Positions 1 through 8,063 of a stretch of 34,289 nucleotides of DNA are shown piece after piece (positions within the stretch are counted from its first letter, which is position 1; each line of letters opens with the position of its first letter). The translations under genes and the position numbers were made by a program. The stretch is from an uncultured bacterium. GTDB taxonomy: Bacteria > Planctomycetota > UBA8108 > UBA1146. The stretch covers positions 1 to 34,289 of the forward strand of contig CAJXMG010000029.1 of NCBI GenBank assembly GCA_913056395.1. Reading direction: 5' to 3'. Under the pieces are notes generated by a model, which saw only the letters and a list, made by a program, of their open reading frames with translations, had not been told where the DNA came from and searched no databases.

Positions 1-3000
1 GTTCCTGACGAGTGTCAGATGGCAGACTCTGTTTTAGCAGATTGCAATATGAATGGTCTTTTGGATGCCTGTGAGCCTGTTCAACTATCAGAGACCAGTG
101 GAGCAGCGACCGCAGTAGGAACCATGGATGGCCCTCATCTGCTGATGACTGATCCTGGAAGCCGATCAATCGAGTTGTACGAGCGATTGGGCACGGCATG
201 GAATCAGAAAGATGCCATCGTTCCGTCGGATGCAGACGATAACGACGGTTTCGGACTTTCCATGGCAATTTCGGATTCGCTATTGGTAGTTGGTGCTCCC
301 AATAAAAGCGGTGACCGAGGCGCAGCATACGTTTTTGAAAAGCAAGGAAATAGCTGGGTTCAGGTTCAGATTCTTCAGGCTGCCAACCCCTTGGAAGGTG
401 ACGTTTATGGTTTCTCTGTTTCAGTGCTGGGGTCCACCATTGCGGTGGGTGCACCTCAGTCAGCGGCAGAGGATCCAGATAACCCTGTAGATGCAAATGT
501 TGCTGACGACCCAGGATTTGTGGAAGTCTGGACTCATAACGGAACTGAGTTCGAAAGAACCGCTTCTCTAGATAATTTCGATCCATTCAATGGAGGTGGA
601 GAAGAGTTCGGAAGATCCCTCGCCCTAACCGATAATGGTTGGCTGATGATTGGCTCACCCAATGATGGTCCTCCGGGTGGCGCAGGAAGAGTTTTTGGTT
701 ATCGGTTTAACGGAACCGATTGGACGCTGATACAGGAAATCTCTACGACAGACAGTCCCCAAGGAGCTGCGTTTGGTACAACTTTATCCTGGAGTGCAGG
801 GACTCTAACTGTTTCTGCAGAAAGAACTCTGGCACCAGTCGTTGAGGATCCGCGAATCGGTGCAGTTTACACATTCGAAAATACAGAAGATGGAAATGCT
901 TGGAGTCAAACTGACAAGCTGTTCAGTCTTCAAGCTAACTCTCAGGAGTACGGATTCAGTCATCAAATCAGCGGTAAGATGCTGATTGTTGGAGAACCAG
1001 GAGTCGATTCTTCTTCAGGAATGGTCCACTTATATAACCGTATGGAAGATGCCACCTGGAGTTTGGTGGAAATGATCCGACCCATCTCTATCGTCAACGG
1101 CGATAATCTGGGAATTTCGGTTGCAACTAATGGAGACTGGATTGCCTATAGCGCTGATGGTCTCTTCACTAATATTGAGCACAGGGAAATCGTTCCTGAT
1201 TGCAATGCAAATGGAGCAGATGACCGTTGTGAGATTCGTTCTGGTCTGATTCCTGATTGTAATGGAAACATCATTCCTGATTCTTGTGATATCGCCAATG
1301 GTACAGAATTAGATTGTGATCTCGATGGCGTTCCGGACGCCTGTTTCCTGGCAAATGGGGGACCGGACTGTAACGCCAATGGTGTTCCCGATTCCTGTGA
1401 TATTGCTTCTCTGCAGAGCAGTGATTGCAACGCCAACGGAATCCCCGACGAGTGTGAAGCAGACTGCGATGAAAATGGCACTCCGGATGATTGTGACCTG
1501 GCCTCTGGCGCGCCGGATTGTAATGCGAATGGGACTTTGGACAGCTGTGATATTGCCAGTGGTACTTCCGTCGATTGTGATCTGAACACGGTTCCCGACA
1601 GTTGCGACCTTGCCAATGGTGCTTCTGATTGCGATACCGATCTGGTTCCAGATCACTGCCAGATTGCGGCAGATCCTGCTCTGGATTGCGATATCAACGG
1701 TGCCATTGATTCCTGCGAATTGCTGGCAAATGCCGGACTGGATTGCAACTCCAACAATCGTATCGACAGCTGCGATATCGCAGAAGGTACGAGTGCGGAC
1801 TGTGACCTTAACGGTAATCCCGACGAGTGTCAGATCTCTTCCGGTTTCTCCATTGATTGCAATACCAATGCGATCCCCGATGAGTGCGAAAATCCGTTCC
1901 TCGAGTCGACTCCTCCGACTTTCGTGACTTCTGTGGCGAATATTGCCCTTGATTCTGAGCTCGGGGTTTGCGGAGCAACGGCCTCCTGGACCGATCCAGA
2001 GTTGACGGATAATTGCGATGACCTTGTTGAATTAAGTTCCAGCCATCCGAATGGCGGCCAATTCCCTGTTGGAATGACAGAAGTCACTCTGACAGCGATG
2101 GACGATCACGGAAACAGTTCGACGAGTACCTTTACAGTGACGGTGACAGATGTTGAAGATCCGCAGATTACAGCAATGCCTGCCACTATTGAGATCAACA
2201 ATGATCTTGATCAGTGCGGTGCAGCAGTAACCTGGATGGAACCAACGATTACCGACAATTGCTTGGTCAGCAGCAGTGGCCCCGATTTAGCCAATGGTTC
2301 TTTCTTTGAGGTTGGAAGCCATACGGTGACCTACACGGCGACCGATTCTGCTGGAAGAATGGCCACTGCCAGCTTTGACATTATTGTGACGGACGCGCAG
2401 GCCCCGGCTTTCACCAGTACCCCTGAGAACATGATTCTCGACACTGATCTCGATCAGTGTGGTGCGGTGGCCAACTGGGCTCCGGCTGTCCCCGGTGATA
2501 ACTGTGCAATCCTGTCGACCACCAGTACCCATAACCCGGGTGATTTCTTCCCGACCGGTACTTCAACCGTTACGACTACGACCACTGATACTGCGGGACT
2601 GACCGCTGTCCACTCTTTCACGATTACTGTGAATGATGTTCAGGCGCCTGCTCTTTCCGATATGCCAGCAGATATGGTGGTATTGGCGGAAGAGGGGCTG
2701 TGTGAGGCCAGCGTAGACTGGTTAGCTCCATTGACCTCTGATAATTGCTCTGGTGAGACTCTCGATGGAAGTCATATGCCGGGTAGTTCCTTCGCTGTTG
2801 GAAGTCACACTGTGACTTATACTGTGACAGACACCAGTGGTCTTTCCACTACTGCGAGTTTCACCATCGAGGTCCAAGATCAGCAGATTCCCCTGTTCGA
2901 TCTTGCTCCGATGACGATGACGCTTCAGGCAGACGCTGGGCAATGCCAAACCACTGCTGAGTGGGCTGCGGTAGAGACATCTGACAACTGTGGTGTCCTT

Positions 3001-5127
3001 CAGTTGACTTCAAGTCATCTATCGGGAGATACATTCCAGGTTGGATCGACTACCGTTTCTATGGACCTTGAAGACATTCACGGTAATAGTGCGACATACT
3101 CATTTGACGTTATTGTTCAAGATAATGAACAGCCAGCCATTTTAGATATGCCTGCAACGATTATTCAAGATAACGAAACCGGTCTCTGTGGTGCGTCTGT
3201 GAGTTGGATTGATCCGACTTCTACGGATAACTGTGGAGTTGCTGAGCTTTCCAGCAGTCACATGAATGGCGGTAGTTTTGCTGTGGGTACAACAACAGTG
3301 ACATACACTGCTGTGGATATTCACGGAAATAGCTCAACCAGTTCTTTCGATATTGTTATCAATGACAATGAAGCTCCGACAATTTCCAGCCTGAGTGGAG
3401 ACTTGTTCTCTTCAAATGATCAAGGTAGTTGCGGTGCAATCTTGGTTTGGGCAGATCCCAGAGCAGACGATAATTGCTCTGTTCAGTCCTTCACTAGCTC
3501 TCATCAGAGTGGATCCTTCTTCGAGATCGGTACGACGACTGTGACTTATACCGCTATCGATATTTACGGTAATCAGTTGGCTCAATCCTTCGATATCACA
3601 GTGACAGATGACGAAAGTCCGACTCTTGCAGGTGATCTTGGGGATATGACAGTTTCCACCGACCCTGATCAATGCAACGCCCTCGTCACGTGGGCAGAGC
3701 CTGAGGCTGTCGATAACTGTGCTGGCGCTACCTACAGTAGTGATATTGCCAACGGGTCGATCTTTGATCTGGGATCTACTTTAGTGACCTACATCACGGT
3801 TGATGCTGCTGGTAACAGTGTCGAGAATTCGTTCACTGTCACGGTTGTAGATAGTCAAAACCCCGTATTTGATTCGGCCCCAGAGAGCGTCACCTTGAGC
3901 TCTGAACCTGGTCAGTGTTTTGCAGAACATTCATGGGCTGCTCCACAAACTTCGGATAACTGCACCGGTTTGAATATGAATACCAGTCACCCTTCAGGAA
4001 CAATGTTCTCTGTGGGATCTACTGACGTGACCATGTTCTTGACAGATGGTTCAAATAACTCTGTGCAGCACACCTTTACCGTTACGGTGATAGACAATGA
4101 AGATCCACAGTTGAGTGGTGTACCCACCGACATGGTATTGACTGCTGATCTTGCAATGTGTGGTGCCGTCGTTGATTGGGAGCTGCCCGTAGCAACTGAC
4201 AACTGTGAGGTAAGTGATCTGGTCAGTGAATATGAGCCTGGTGATTTCTTCTCAGTCGGTACGACAACAGTCTCTTACTCCGTCGCCGATGGCAGTGGTA
4301 ATCTGGTTACCAGTTCATTCACGGTCACCATTACAGATGATGAAGCACCAATCATTGCAACCTCTGGTGATTTGAGCATCGCTGCCCCGGTTGGTACTTG
4401 TAGTGCGTTTGTGAGCCTCCCCCCGGCTACCGCGAGCGACAACTGCCAGGTTGTGGCATTGACCAATAATCTCAATGGAGGTTCGGATGCCAGTGGTACT
4501 TTCGAATATGGGTCAACGCTGATCACATGGACCGCAACTGACGGTGCAGGTAATACCACCACATTTGATCAGACGGTTTCTGTGTCGGTCGATATGACAG
4601 ACTGCAACTCAAACGGTTCACCAGATGTGTGTGAAATTGTTGCGGGTTCGGTGCTTGATTGTGACGGCAATGGAGTTCCCGACGAGTGTGATACTGATTG
4701 CGATGGCAACGGTATTCCTGATACTTGCGACATTGCCAGTGGAACAGCCGAAGACTGCAATGGAAATGATATTCCGGATACTTGTGATTTGACCTCTGGT
4801 ACGAGTGTTGACTCCAATGGCAACGCGACTCCGGATGAGTGTGAGCCGAGCTTCCGCCGTGGTGATGCCAATGAAGATGGAGCGGTCGATATCGCAGACG
4901 CCATTTTCATGCTTTACACCTTGATGTTGAATGGTCCCGAGTCCGGTTGCGCAGATGCGACCGATTCCAATGACAGTGGATCCCATGACATTGCCGATGC
5001 GGTGTTCATCCTCAGTTACCAATTCGCTGGAGGTGATGCTCCTCCTTCACCGGGCTCAGATGCCTGTGGAGTGGATGCCACGCCAAATGATGGTATGAGT
5101 TGTGACAGCTACAACGGTTGTCCCTAA
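1..5127 (+). CDS. Giant secreted HYR-repeat protein with dockerin-like C-terminus (5' end outside window)
   Basis: The reading frame is open from base 1 and the first codons already spell a repeat unit (VPDECQ), so the true start lies upstream. Order of parts: one or two Cys/Asp repeats (bases 1-75); an FG-GAP/beta-propeller-like stretch (about 240-1160) with recurring 'VGAP' strands; 13 'DCNxNGxPDxCDI' repeats (1198-1890); 11 HYR domains of about 81 residues (about 1903-4590), each with a 'C-x-A' and a 'DNC' cysteine; five more Cys/Asp repeats (4600-4845); and a dockerin-like end with paired Ca loops (GDANEDGAVDIAD and its partner). Large extracellular or cell-surface proteins with this architecture are common in Planctomycetota. 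Adhesion or matrix function is inferred. The stop is followed by a bidirectional terminator. Confidence 0.93.
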   Translation, partial: VPDECQMADSVLADCNMNGLLDACEPVQLSETSGAATAVGTMDGPHLLMTDPGSRSIELYERLGTAWNQKDAIVPSDADDNDGFGLSMAISDSLLVVGAPNKSGDRGAAYVFEKQGNSWVQVQILQAANPLEGDVYGFSVSVLGSTIAVGAPQSAAEDPDNPVDANVADDPGFVEVWTHNGTEFERTASLDNFDPFNGGGEEFGRSLALTDNGWLMIGSPNDGPPGGAGRVFGYRFNGTDWTLIQEISTTDSPQGAAFGTTLSWSAGTLTVSAERTLAPVVEDPRIGAVYTFENTEDGNAWSQTDKLFSLQANSQEYGFSHQISGKMLIVGEPGVDSSSGMVHLYNRMEDATWSLVEMIRPISIVNGDNLGISVATNGDWIAYSADGLFTNIEHREIVPDCNANGADDRCEIRSGLIPDCNGNIIPDSCDIANGTELDCDLDGVPDACFLANGGPDCNANGVPDSCDIASLQSSDCNANGIPDECEADCDENGTPDDCDLASGAPDCNANGTLDSCDIASGTSVDCDLNTVPDSCDLANGASDCDTDLVPDHCQIAADPALDCDINGAIDSCELLANAGLDCNSNNRIDSCDIAEGTSADCDLNGNPDECQISSGFSIDCNTNAIPDECENPFLESTPPTFVTSVANIALDSELGVCGATASWTDPELTDNCDDLVELSSSHPNGGQFPVGMTEVTLTAMDDHGNSSTSTFTVTVTDVEDPQITAMPATIEINNDLDQCGAAVTWMEPTITDNCLVSSSGPDLANGSFFEVGSHTVTYTATDSAGRMATASFDIIVTDAQAPAFTSTPENMILDTDLDQCGAVANWAPAVPGDNCAILSTTSTHNPGDFFPTGTSTVTTTTTDTAGLTAVHSFTITVNDVQAPALSDMPADMVVLAEEGLCEASVDWLAPLTSDNCSGETLDGSHMPGSSFAVGSHTVTYTVTDTSGLSTTASFTIEVQDQQIPLFDLAPMTMTLQADAGQCQTTAEWAAVETSDNCGVLQLTSSHLSGDTFQVGSTTVSMDLEDIHGNSATYSFDVIVQDNEQPAILDMPATIIQDNETGLCGASVSWIDPTSTDNCGVAELSSSHMNGGSFAVGTTTVTYTAVDIHGNSSTSSFDIVINDNEAPTISSLSGDLFSSNDQGSCGAILVWADPRADDNCSVQSFTSSHQSGSFFEIGTTTVTYTAIDIYGNQLAQSFDITVTDDESPTLAGDLGDMTVSTDPDQCNALVTWAEPEAVDNCAGATYSSDIANGSIFDLGSTLVTYITVDAAGNSVENSFTVTVVDSQNPVFDSAPESVTLSSEPGQCFAEHSWAAPQTSDNCTGLNMNTSHPSGTMFSVGSTDVTMFLTDGSNNSVQHTFTVTVIDNEDPQLSGVPTDMVLTADLAMCGAVVDWELPVATDNCEVSDLVSEYEPGDFFSVGTTTVSYSVADGSGNLVTSSFTVTITDDEAPIIATSGDLSIAAPVGTCSAFVSLPPATASDNCQVVALTNNLNGGSDASGTFEYGSTLITWTATDGAGNTTTFDQTVSVSVDMTDCNSNGSPDVCEIVAGSVLDCDGNGVPDECDTDCDGNGIPDTCDIASGTAEDCNGNDIPDTCDLTSGTSVDSNGNATPDECEPSFRRGDANEDGAVDIADAIFMLYTLMLNGPESGCADATDSNDSGSHDIADAVFILSYQFAGGDAPPSPGSDACGVDATPNDGMSCDSYNGCP
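1198..1890 (+). repeat. Array of 13 Cys/Asp-rich repeats (thrombospondin-3/EF-like)
   Basis: Thirteen in-frame units follow the pattern D-C-N/D-x-N-G-x-P-D-x-C-D/E-I/L, joined by short linkers such as ASGTS. The alternating Asp/Asn positions resemble calcium-binding loops and each unit carries two cysteines. Calcium binding is inferred from the pattern only. Confidence 0.85.
1903..4590 (+). repeat. Eleven tandem HYR domains
   Basis: Eleven units of about 81 codons repeat the signature x-P-x-C-G-A-x-V-x-W-x(6)-DNC, then SSH-x-G-x-F-x-VG-TTTVTYTA-D-x-GN, a core of the HYR (hyalin repeat, Ig-like) family. Each unit keeps two cysteines that could form one intradomain disulphide. Unit 11 carries a short insertion (DASGT) before its FEYGSTLITW strand. 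Confidence 0.88.
4600..4845 (+). repeat. Second array of five Cys/Asp-rich repeats
   Basis: Five more units of the same type as the 1198-1890 array sit between the last HYR domain and the dockerin-like end. The final unit is degenerate: it reads VDSNGNATPDEC and has lost the first cysteine. Confidence 0.8.
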
Positions 5128-5157
5128 TTCTCTGGATTGAAATCAGGGATGTAAAAA

Positions 5158-5186
5158 GGGCCGAAGCGAGTTTCTCGCTTCGGCCC
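5158..5186. terminator. Bidirectional intrinsic terminator
   Basis: A perfect 13-bp stem (5158-5170 with 5174-5186) closes a TTT loop. On the plus strand it is followed by TGATTTATTTT. On the minus strand it is followed by TTTTT (from AAAAA at 5153-5157). It lies between the convergent genes ending at 5127 (plus) and 5210 (minus), so it can serve both. Confidence 0.88.
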
Positions 5187-5209
5187 TGATTTATTTTGGC
5201 AGCTCTTGC

Positions 5210-5530
5210 TTACTCTGCGTCCGATTCTTCTGCTTCCACAGACGGGGCGACGATTTCGAGTGTATCAAGAAGTATGTGGCTGATTGCCTCGAGGTCGTCC
5301 AAAGTGATGTGGTTCTGCTCTTCGAGTCCTTCGAAGACATTGACCATCGTATCCTTGAAGTCGGAATCCAACTGTTCCTTGACCTCGTCGGGAGCATTGT
5401 CGAACTCGTTAGGGTCTTCCATCACCTTGCCGAAGTGTTTCTCTTCGAGCTGACCTTGAAGCTGTTCAAATGCTTCGACCAGTTGCACGAGGCAATTTTG
5501 CAGATTGTCATTGACCGACATGTTACTCAC
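5210..5530 (-). CDS. Small acidic hypothetical protein
   Basis: About 106 residues, strongly acidic, predicted mostly helical, with no signal peptide or membrane segment. The C-terminus is an Asp/Glu-rich tail (EAEESDAE). The GTG at 5530 is preferred as start because AGGAG sits six bases upstream; an ATG three codons later is poorly placed for that site. It lies 160 bases downstream of the CC-x2-C repeat gene on the same strand, but a terminator separates them, so it is probably its own transcription unit. I do not recognise the family. The helical acidic character suggests a cytoplasmic adaptor or regulator, which is only a guess. Confidence 0.72.
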   Translation of the reverse strand: MSNMSVNDNLQNCLVQLVEAFEQLQGQLEEKHFGKVMEDPNEFDNAPDEVKEQLDSDFKDTMVNVFEGLEEQNHITLDDLEAISHILLDTLEIVAPSVEAEESDAE

Positions 5531-5599
5531 CCTTCACTCCTGAAAGCCGCGACCGGCTGTGGTCTGGACAATTTGCTCCGCAATCTCTGGCAGGTCCAC

Positions 5600-5639
5600 A
5601 AAAAAGCCCCGGAAGATCGGGAATTCGATCTTCCGGGGC
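5600..5639 (-). terminator. Intrinsic terminator after the CC-x2-C repeat gene
   Basis: A perfect 14-bp stem (5606-5619 with 5626-5639) has a six-base loop. Read on the minus strand it is followed directly by TTTTTT (5605-5600). It ends the operon of the nuclease-like gene and the metal-binding repeat gene. Confidence 0.88.
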
Positions 5640-5689
5640 GTGCCTGGTACAGAGCTGAACCAGGGCAATATCTGGAGAATCTCCCAGAC

Positions 5690-6334
5690 TTACTTCTTCA
5701 TTTTCGCCTTCTGCAACATTTTGACGGCGTCTGCGGGGTTGTCAGTGACCTTCTTCACACAGCCTTTGCAGCAGACACGAACAAGGGTGTTGGCAACGAT
5801 GACGTCCTTCGGCTTGCCCATGCTTCCAAGATCTTCACCGCTGATGACGCACTTGGTGGTGGGGTACTTCTTGCCCTGATTGGCGATGATCAACTCATCG
5901 AGTTTCTTCAGGGTCGGAGCAGGATTTTTCATCAGCTTGCGGGCACAACCGCCACAGCAAACGCGAACGAGGCGGTTGTTGACAACCACGTCTTTGCTCT
6001 TGTCTCCCAGAGGCTCATCACTGAAGAGGCACTTGTCAGTGGGGTAGCTCGCTTTCTGTTGGGCAACAATTTTCTCGTCGACCTTGGCGAGGTACTTGGC
6101 GGGGTTTTTCTTGAAGGCGGGGAGGCAGGCCTTGCAGCAAAACTTCACCTGACGACCTTCGTGGATATGGACAAATGGTGCACCCATGGAGCCCAGGGTT
6201 TTACCGGCGACAGCGCAGGAACTGATGGGGTAGGTTTCAGAAGCGGGGGTGACCTTCTTGAGTTTGGCCTCGTCTTCGTCGAACGCAATGTTCGGGAGTA
6301 ATGCCAAAGCCATGACGGTAATGAAATGGATCAT
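5690..6334 (-). CDS. Secreted protein with three TRASH/YHS-like CC-x2-C metal-binding repeats
   Basis: 214 residues with a short hydrophobic N-terminus (about residues 2-17) that looks like a signal peptide. Three repeats follow, each starting YP-x3-C and ending CC-x2-C: Cys 40/66/67/70, 102/126/127/130 and 162/188/189/192. Between them each has a small 'G-x-x-LG' turn and a V-x-V strand, and each ends in an NPA helix (KNPAKYL, KNPAPTL, DNPADAV). The spacing resembles treble-clef TRASH/YHS metal-binding modules, so binding of a soft metal (Cu, Zn) is likely by inference. AAGGAAAGG lies just upstream of the ATG. It starts 35 bases after the nuclease-like gene, so they are probably co-transcribed. 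The Lys-rich surface could also contact nucleic acid. Confidence 0.85.
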   Translation of the reverse strand: MIHFITVMALALLPNIAFDEDEAKLKKVTPASETYPISSCAVAGKTLGSMGAPFVHIHEGRQVKFCCKACLPAFKKNPAKYLAKVDEKIVAQQKASYPTDKCLFSDEPLGDKSKDVVVNNRLVRVCCGGCARKLMKNPAPTLKKLDELIIANQGKKYPTTKCVISGEDLGSMGKPKDVIVANTLVRVCCKGCVKKVTDNPADAVKMLQKAKMKK

Positions 6335-6369
6335 GGAATATTCCTTTCCTTGAGTTTTGATTCAGGGCT

Positions 6370-7491
6370 TCACTCAGAAGCCGGTTCCTCTTTTTTGGGT
6401 GTCAGCAGGGTGACCCTGCACTTGACGGCAAAGTGATCGCTGTAGCCTTCTTCCCAGCGTCCTCTGAACTTGCGGAAGCGAGCGGGTCTGAAAGCATTGC
6501 GCTCGGTGTCTTTCATGAAGTCGGGAGCATGGACTGCGACACTGTCCTTGCGGATTTGCAGGCCACGACCATCGAGCAACCCAGACGAGACGATAATCTG
6601 GTCAAAGCAGTTCCAGCACCAGCCATTCCAGTAGTAGTAGGTGCCATTATCGGTGGAATTGGCGAAACCCCAGGAAGGGTTCCAAAGTCTGGGGGAGTAG
6701 TCGTTACGGCCCTCTTTCCGGGGGGCGGTGTTACTCGGGTGAGTGACGGCCCGAAGCTCCCTTACCGCCTTGAGAACCTCGCGGACAGAAGGATCCCACG
6801 GATCATCATTCAGGTCCCCGAGAAGGATGATCTCCGCAGCAGGGTCCTTCGACAGGTGACCGTCGATGATCCCGCGGGCGACCTGGGCAGCGGCTTTTCG
6901 CTTGGGAGCGCTTTCCTCAGCTCCACCCCAACGGGAAGGCCAGTGATTGACCAGAAAGGTGACTTTTGTCCCGGAGAGGGTCATCGGAACCTCAAGTACC
7001 CCCCGTGTGGCAGTGTTCCCTTCACCGATGTCGATCTTGTGAAGAGTGGATGGGCCATCTTCAGCAAAAGGTTTGCGGTAAAGTAGTGCCAGATCAATTC
7101 CCCGGTGATCGGGAGAATCCTGGTGAACGATGGACCACTGCTCTTCGACCAGATCCGGGTGACGGGTCAAATCCTCCAGAACCCTGCGGTTTTCGACTTC
7201 ACAAACTGCGAGGAGATCTGTTTCCATCGACACGATCGCCTTGGCGAGGTGCTCGAGTTTGCGCTCGTAGCGAGCCTGATCCCACTCCTTCTCAGGAAGG
7301 TACTCGTCGTCTCCCGGATTGTCCGGGTCATCCTCGTAGTCGAAGAGATTTTCCAGGTTCCAGAATGCGATGGTGTATTCCTGGGCCTCTTCTGTCCCGG
7401 TATTCGAAACCGGAACGGATGTGGGGGCTTCATCTGCGGGAGATCCGCCGAGGAGAAGCAGTGACAGGAGGACAGAGATCGGATGTAGCAT
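6370..7491 (-). CDS. Secreted endonuclease/exonuclease/phosphatase (EEP) family protein
   Basis: 373 residues with an N-terminal signal peptide (hydrophobic run at about 5-16). Family landmarks occur in order: FWNLENLFD (43-51, metal/phosphate Asn), CEVEN (97-101, metal Glu), RGIDLALLYR (130-139), NHWPSRWGG (182-190, His), GDLNDDP (225-231), FDQIIVS (296-302) and YSDHFAV (350-356, catalytic Asp-His). All catalytic positions appear present, so it should be an active Mg-dependent phosphodiesterase or phosphatase. Substrate is not determinable; extracellular DNA and phosphodiesters are candidates. It heads a two-gene unit with the CC-x2-C repeat gene and is divergent from the gene at 7607. Confidence 0.92.
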   Translation of the reverse strand: MLHPISVLLSLLLLGGSPADEAPTSVPVSNTGTEEAQEYTIAFWNLENLFDYEDDPDNPGDDEYLPEKEWDQARYERKLEHLAKAIVSMETDLLAVCEVENRRVLEDLTRHPDLVEEQWSIVHQDSPDHRGIDLALLYRKPFAEDGPSTLHKIDIGEGNTATRGVLEVPMTLSGTKVTFLVNHWPSRWGGAEESAPKRKAAAQVARGIIDGHLSKDPAAEIILLGDLNDDPWDPSVREVLKAVRELRAVTHPSNTAPRKEGRNDYSPRLWNPSWGFANSTDNGTYYYWNGWCWNCFDQIIVSSGLLDGRGLQIRKDSVAVHAPDFMKDTERNAFRPARFRKFRGRWEEGYSDHFAVKCRVTLLTPKKEEPASE

Positions 7492-7606
7492 TTTCTCACT
7501 CTTCCAATTTTGTGGACCGTGGCATATCGTCGACCGAAAGCGCTACTGCGGCAACCCCGGATCTGCTTCAATGCTCCGGTTCCCGCAGAAAGCAGTCAGG
7601 AGTTCC

Positions 7607-8047
7607 ATGGAGAATCACCCCACCCCGCAAAATGTCACATTTTCAATGCCGAGCCTCATTCTGGGGATTTGCGGTTGCCTGTTGCTGGGAAGCGTCTTCG
7701 GAGGATCGGTTCTGTTCAGTCAGGTCTCCGGATCAGGCTTCAGTCGTCTCTTTGGAGTCTGGCCTGCGGGAGTCGTCGAAGAATCCCATGAAATGCCGAT
7801 CGGCTACGACCTCAAGGGCAAGGACAAGGCGCGAAAAAAGGTCTCCGAACAAAGGCAGTTGCTCTCATTGCCCGCTCATTACGGAAGCCTGGTGGGGGTC
7901 ACAGGAAGTGGACAGCAGGCGATCCTCTGGTATCAGGATGATATGGGTGTGATCCGCAATGTGATCATTGAGGCTGATGTGATGGAGCCCTTGCGAATTG
8001 ATCCGAAGTTGACCTTCAAGCGTGAAGCGGACATCTTGCGCGACTGA
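7607..8047 (+). CDS. Small single-pass membrane protein of unknown function
   Basis: 146 residues. ATG 7607 is chosen because AGGAG ends four bases before it; the frame is open further upstream but that part opposes the nuclease-like gene and its promoter. After about 14 residues comes a membrane helix (SLILGICGCLLLGSVFGG), then an extracytoplasmic part of about 105 residues with a basic stretch (KGKDKARKK) and a compact beta-rich end containing LVGVTGSGQQAILWYQDD and VIRNVIIEAD. The C-terminal part could be a small beta-barrel or SH3-like fold, a guess from alternating strands. I do not recognise the family. It converges with the patatin gene, with only eight bases between them. Confidence 0.7.
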   Translation: MENHPTPQNVTFSMPSLILGICGCLLLGSVFGGSVLFSQVSGSGFSRLFGVWPAGVVEESHEMPIGYDLKGKDKARKKVSEQRQLLSLPAHYGSLVGVTGSGQQAILWYQDDMGVIRNVIIEADVMEPLRIDPKLTFKREADILRD

Positions 8048-8063
8048 TTCCTGCTTCAGGAAT
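8047..8063. terminator. Possible short bidirectional hairpin between convergent genes
   Basis: ATTCCTG and CAGGAAT (8047-8053 with 8057-8063) form a 7-bp stem over a three-base loop, in the few bases between two convergent stop codons. The plus side is followed by a loose T-rich stretch (GGTTTCGCTTTT). It is weak as a terminator. Confidence 0.35.

Noticed and set aside
1198-1890. Possible CRISPR-like array
   Set aside because: The repeats are degenerate at DNA level, in frame and encode a protein pattern; there are no unique spacers.
1146-1910. Ser/Gln- and Ile/Thr-rich minus-strand frames in the Cys/Asp repeat array
   Set aside because: Mirror images of the repeated codons in the real plus-strand protein.
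5276-6301. Long plus-strand open frame opposite the small acidic and CC-x2-C repeat genes
   Set aside because: It lacks any recognisable motif, spans two terminator hairpins and is the antisense shadow of two genes with clear ribosome sites and repeats.
6966-7952. Plus-strand frame of 328 codons opposite the EEP gene
   Set aside because: Arg/Ser/Pro-rich translation typical of an antisense shadow; the EEP catalytic motifs decide for the minus strand.
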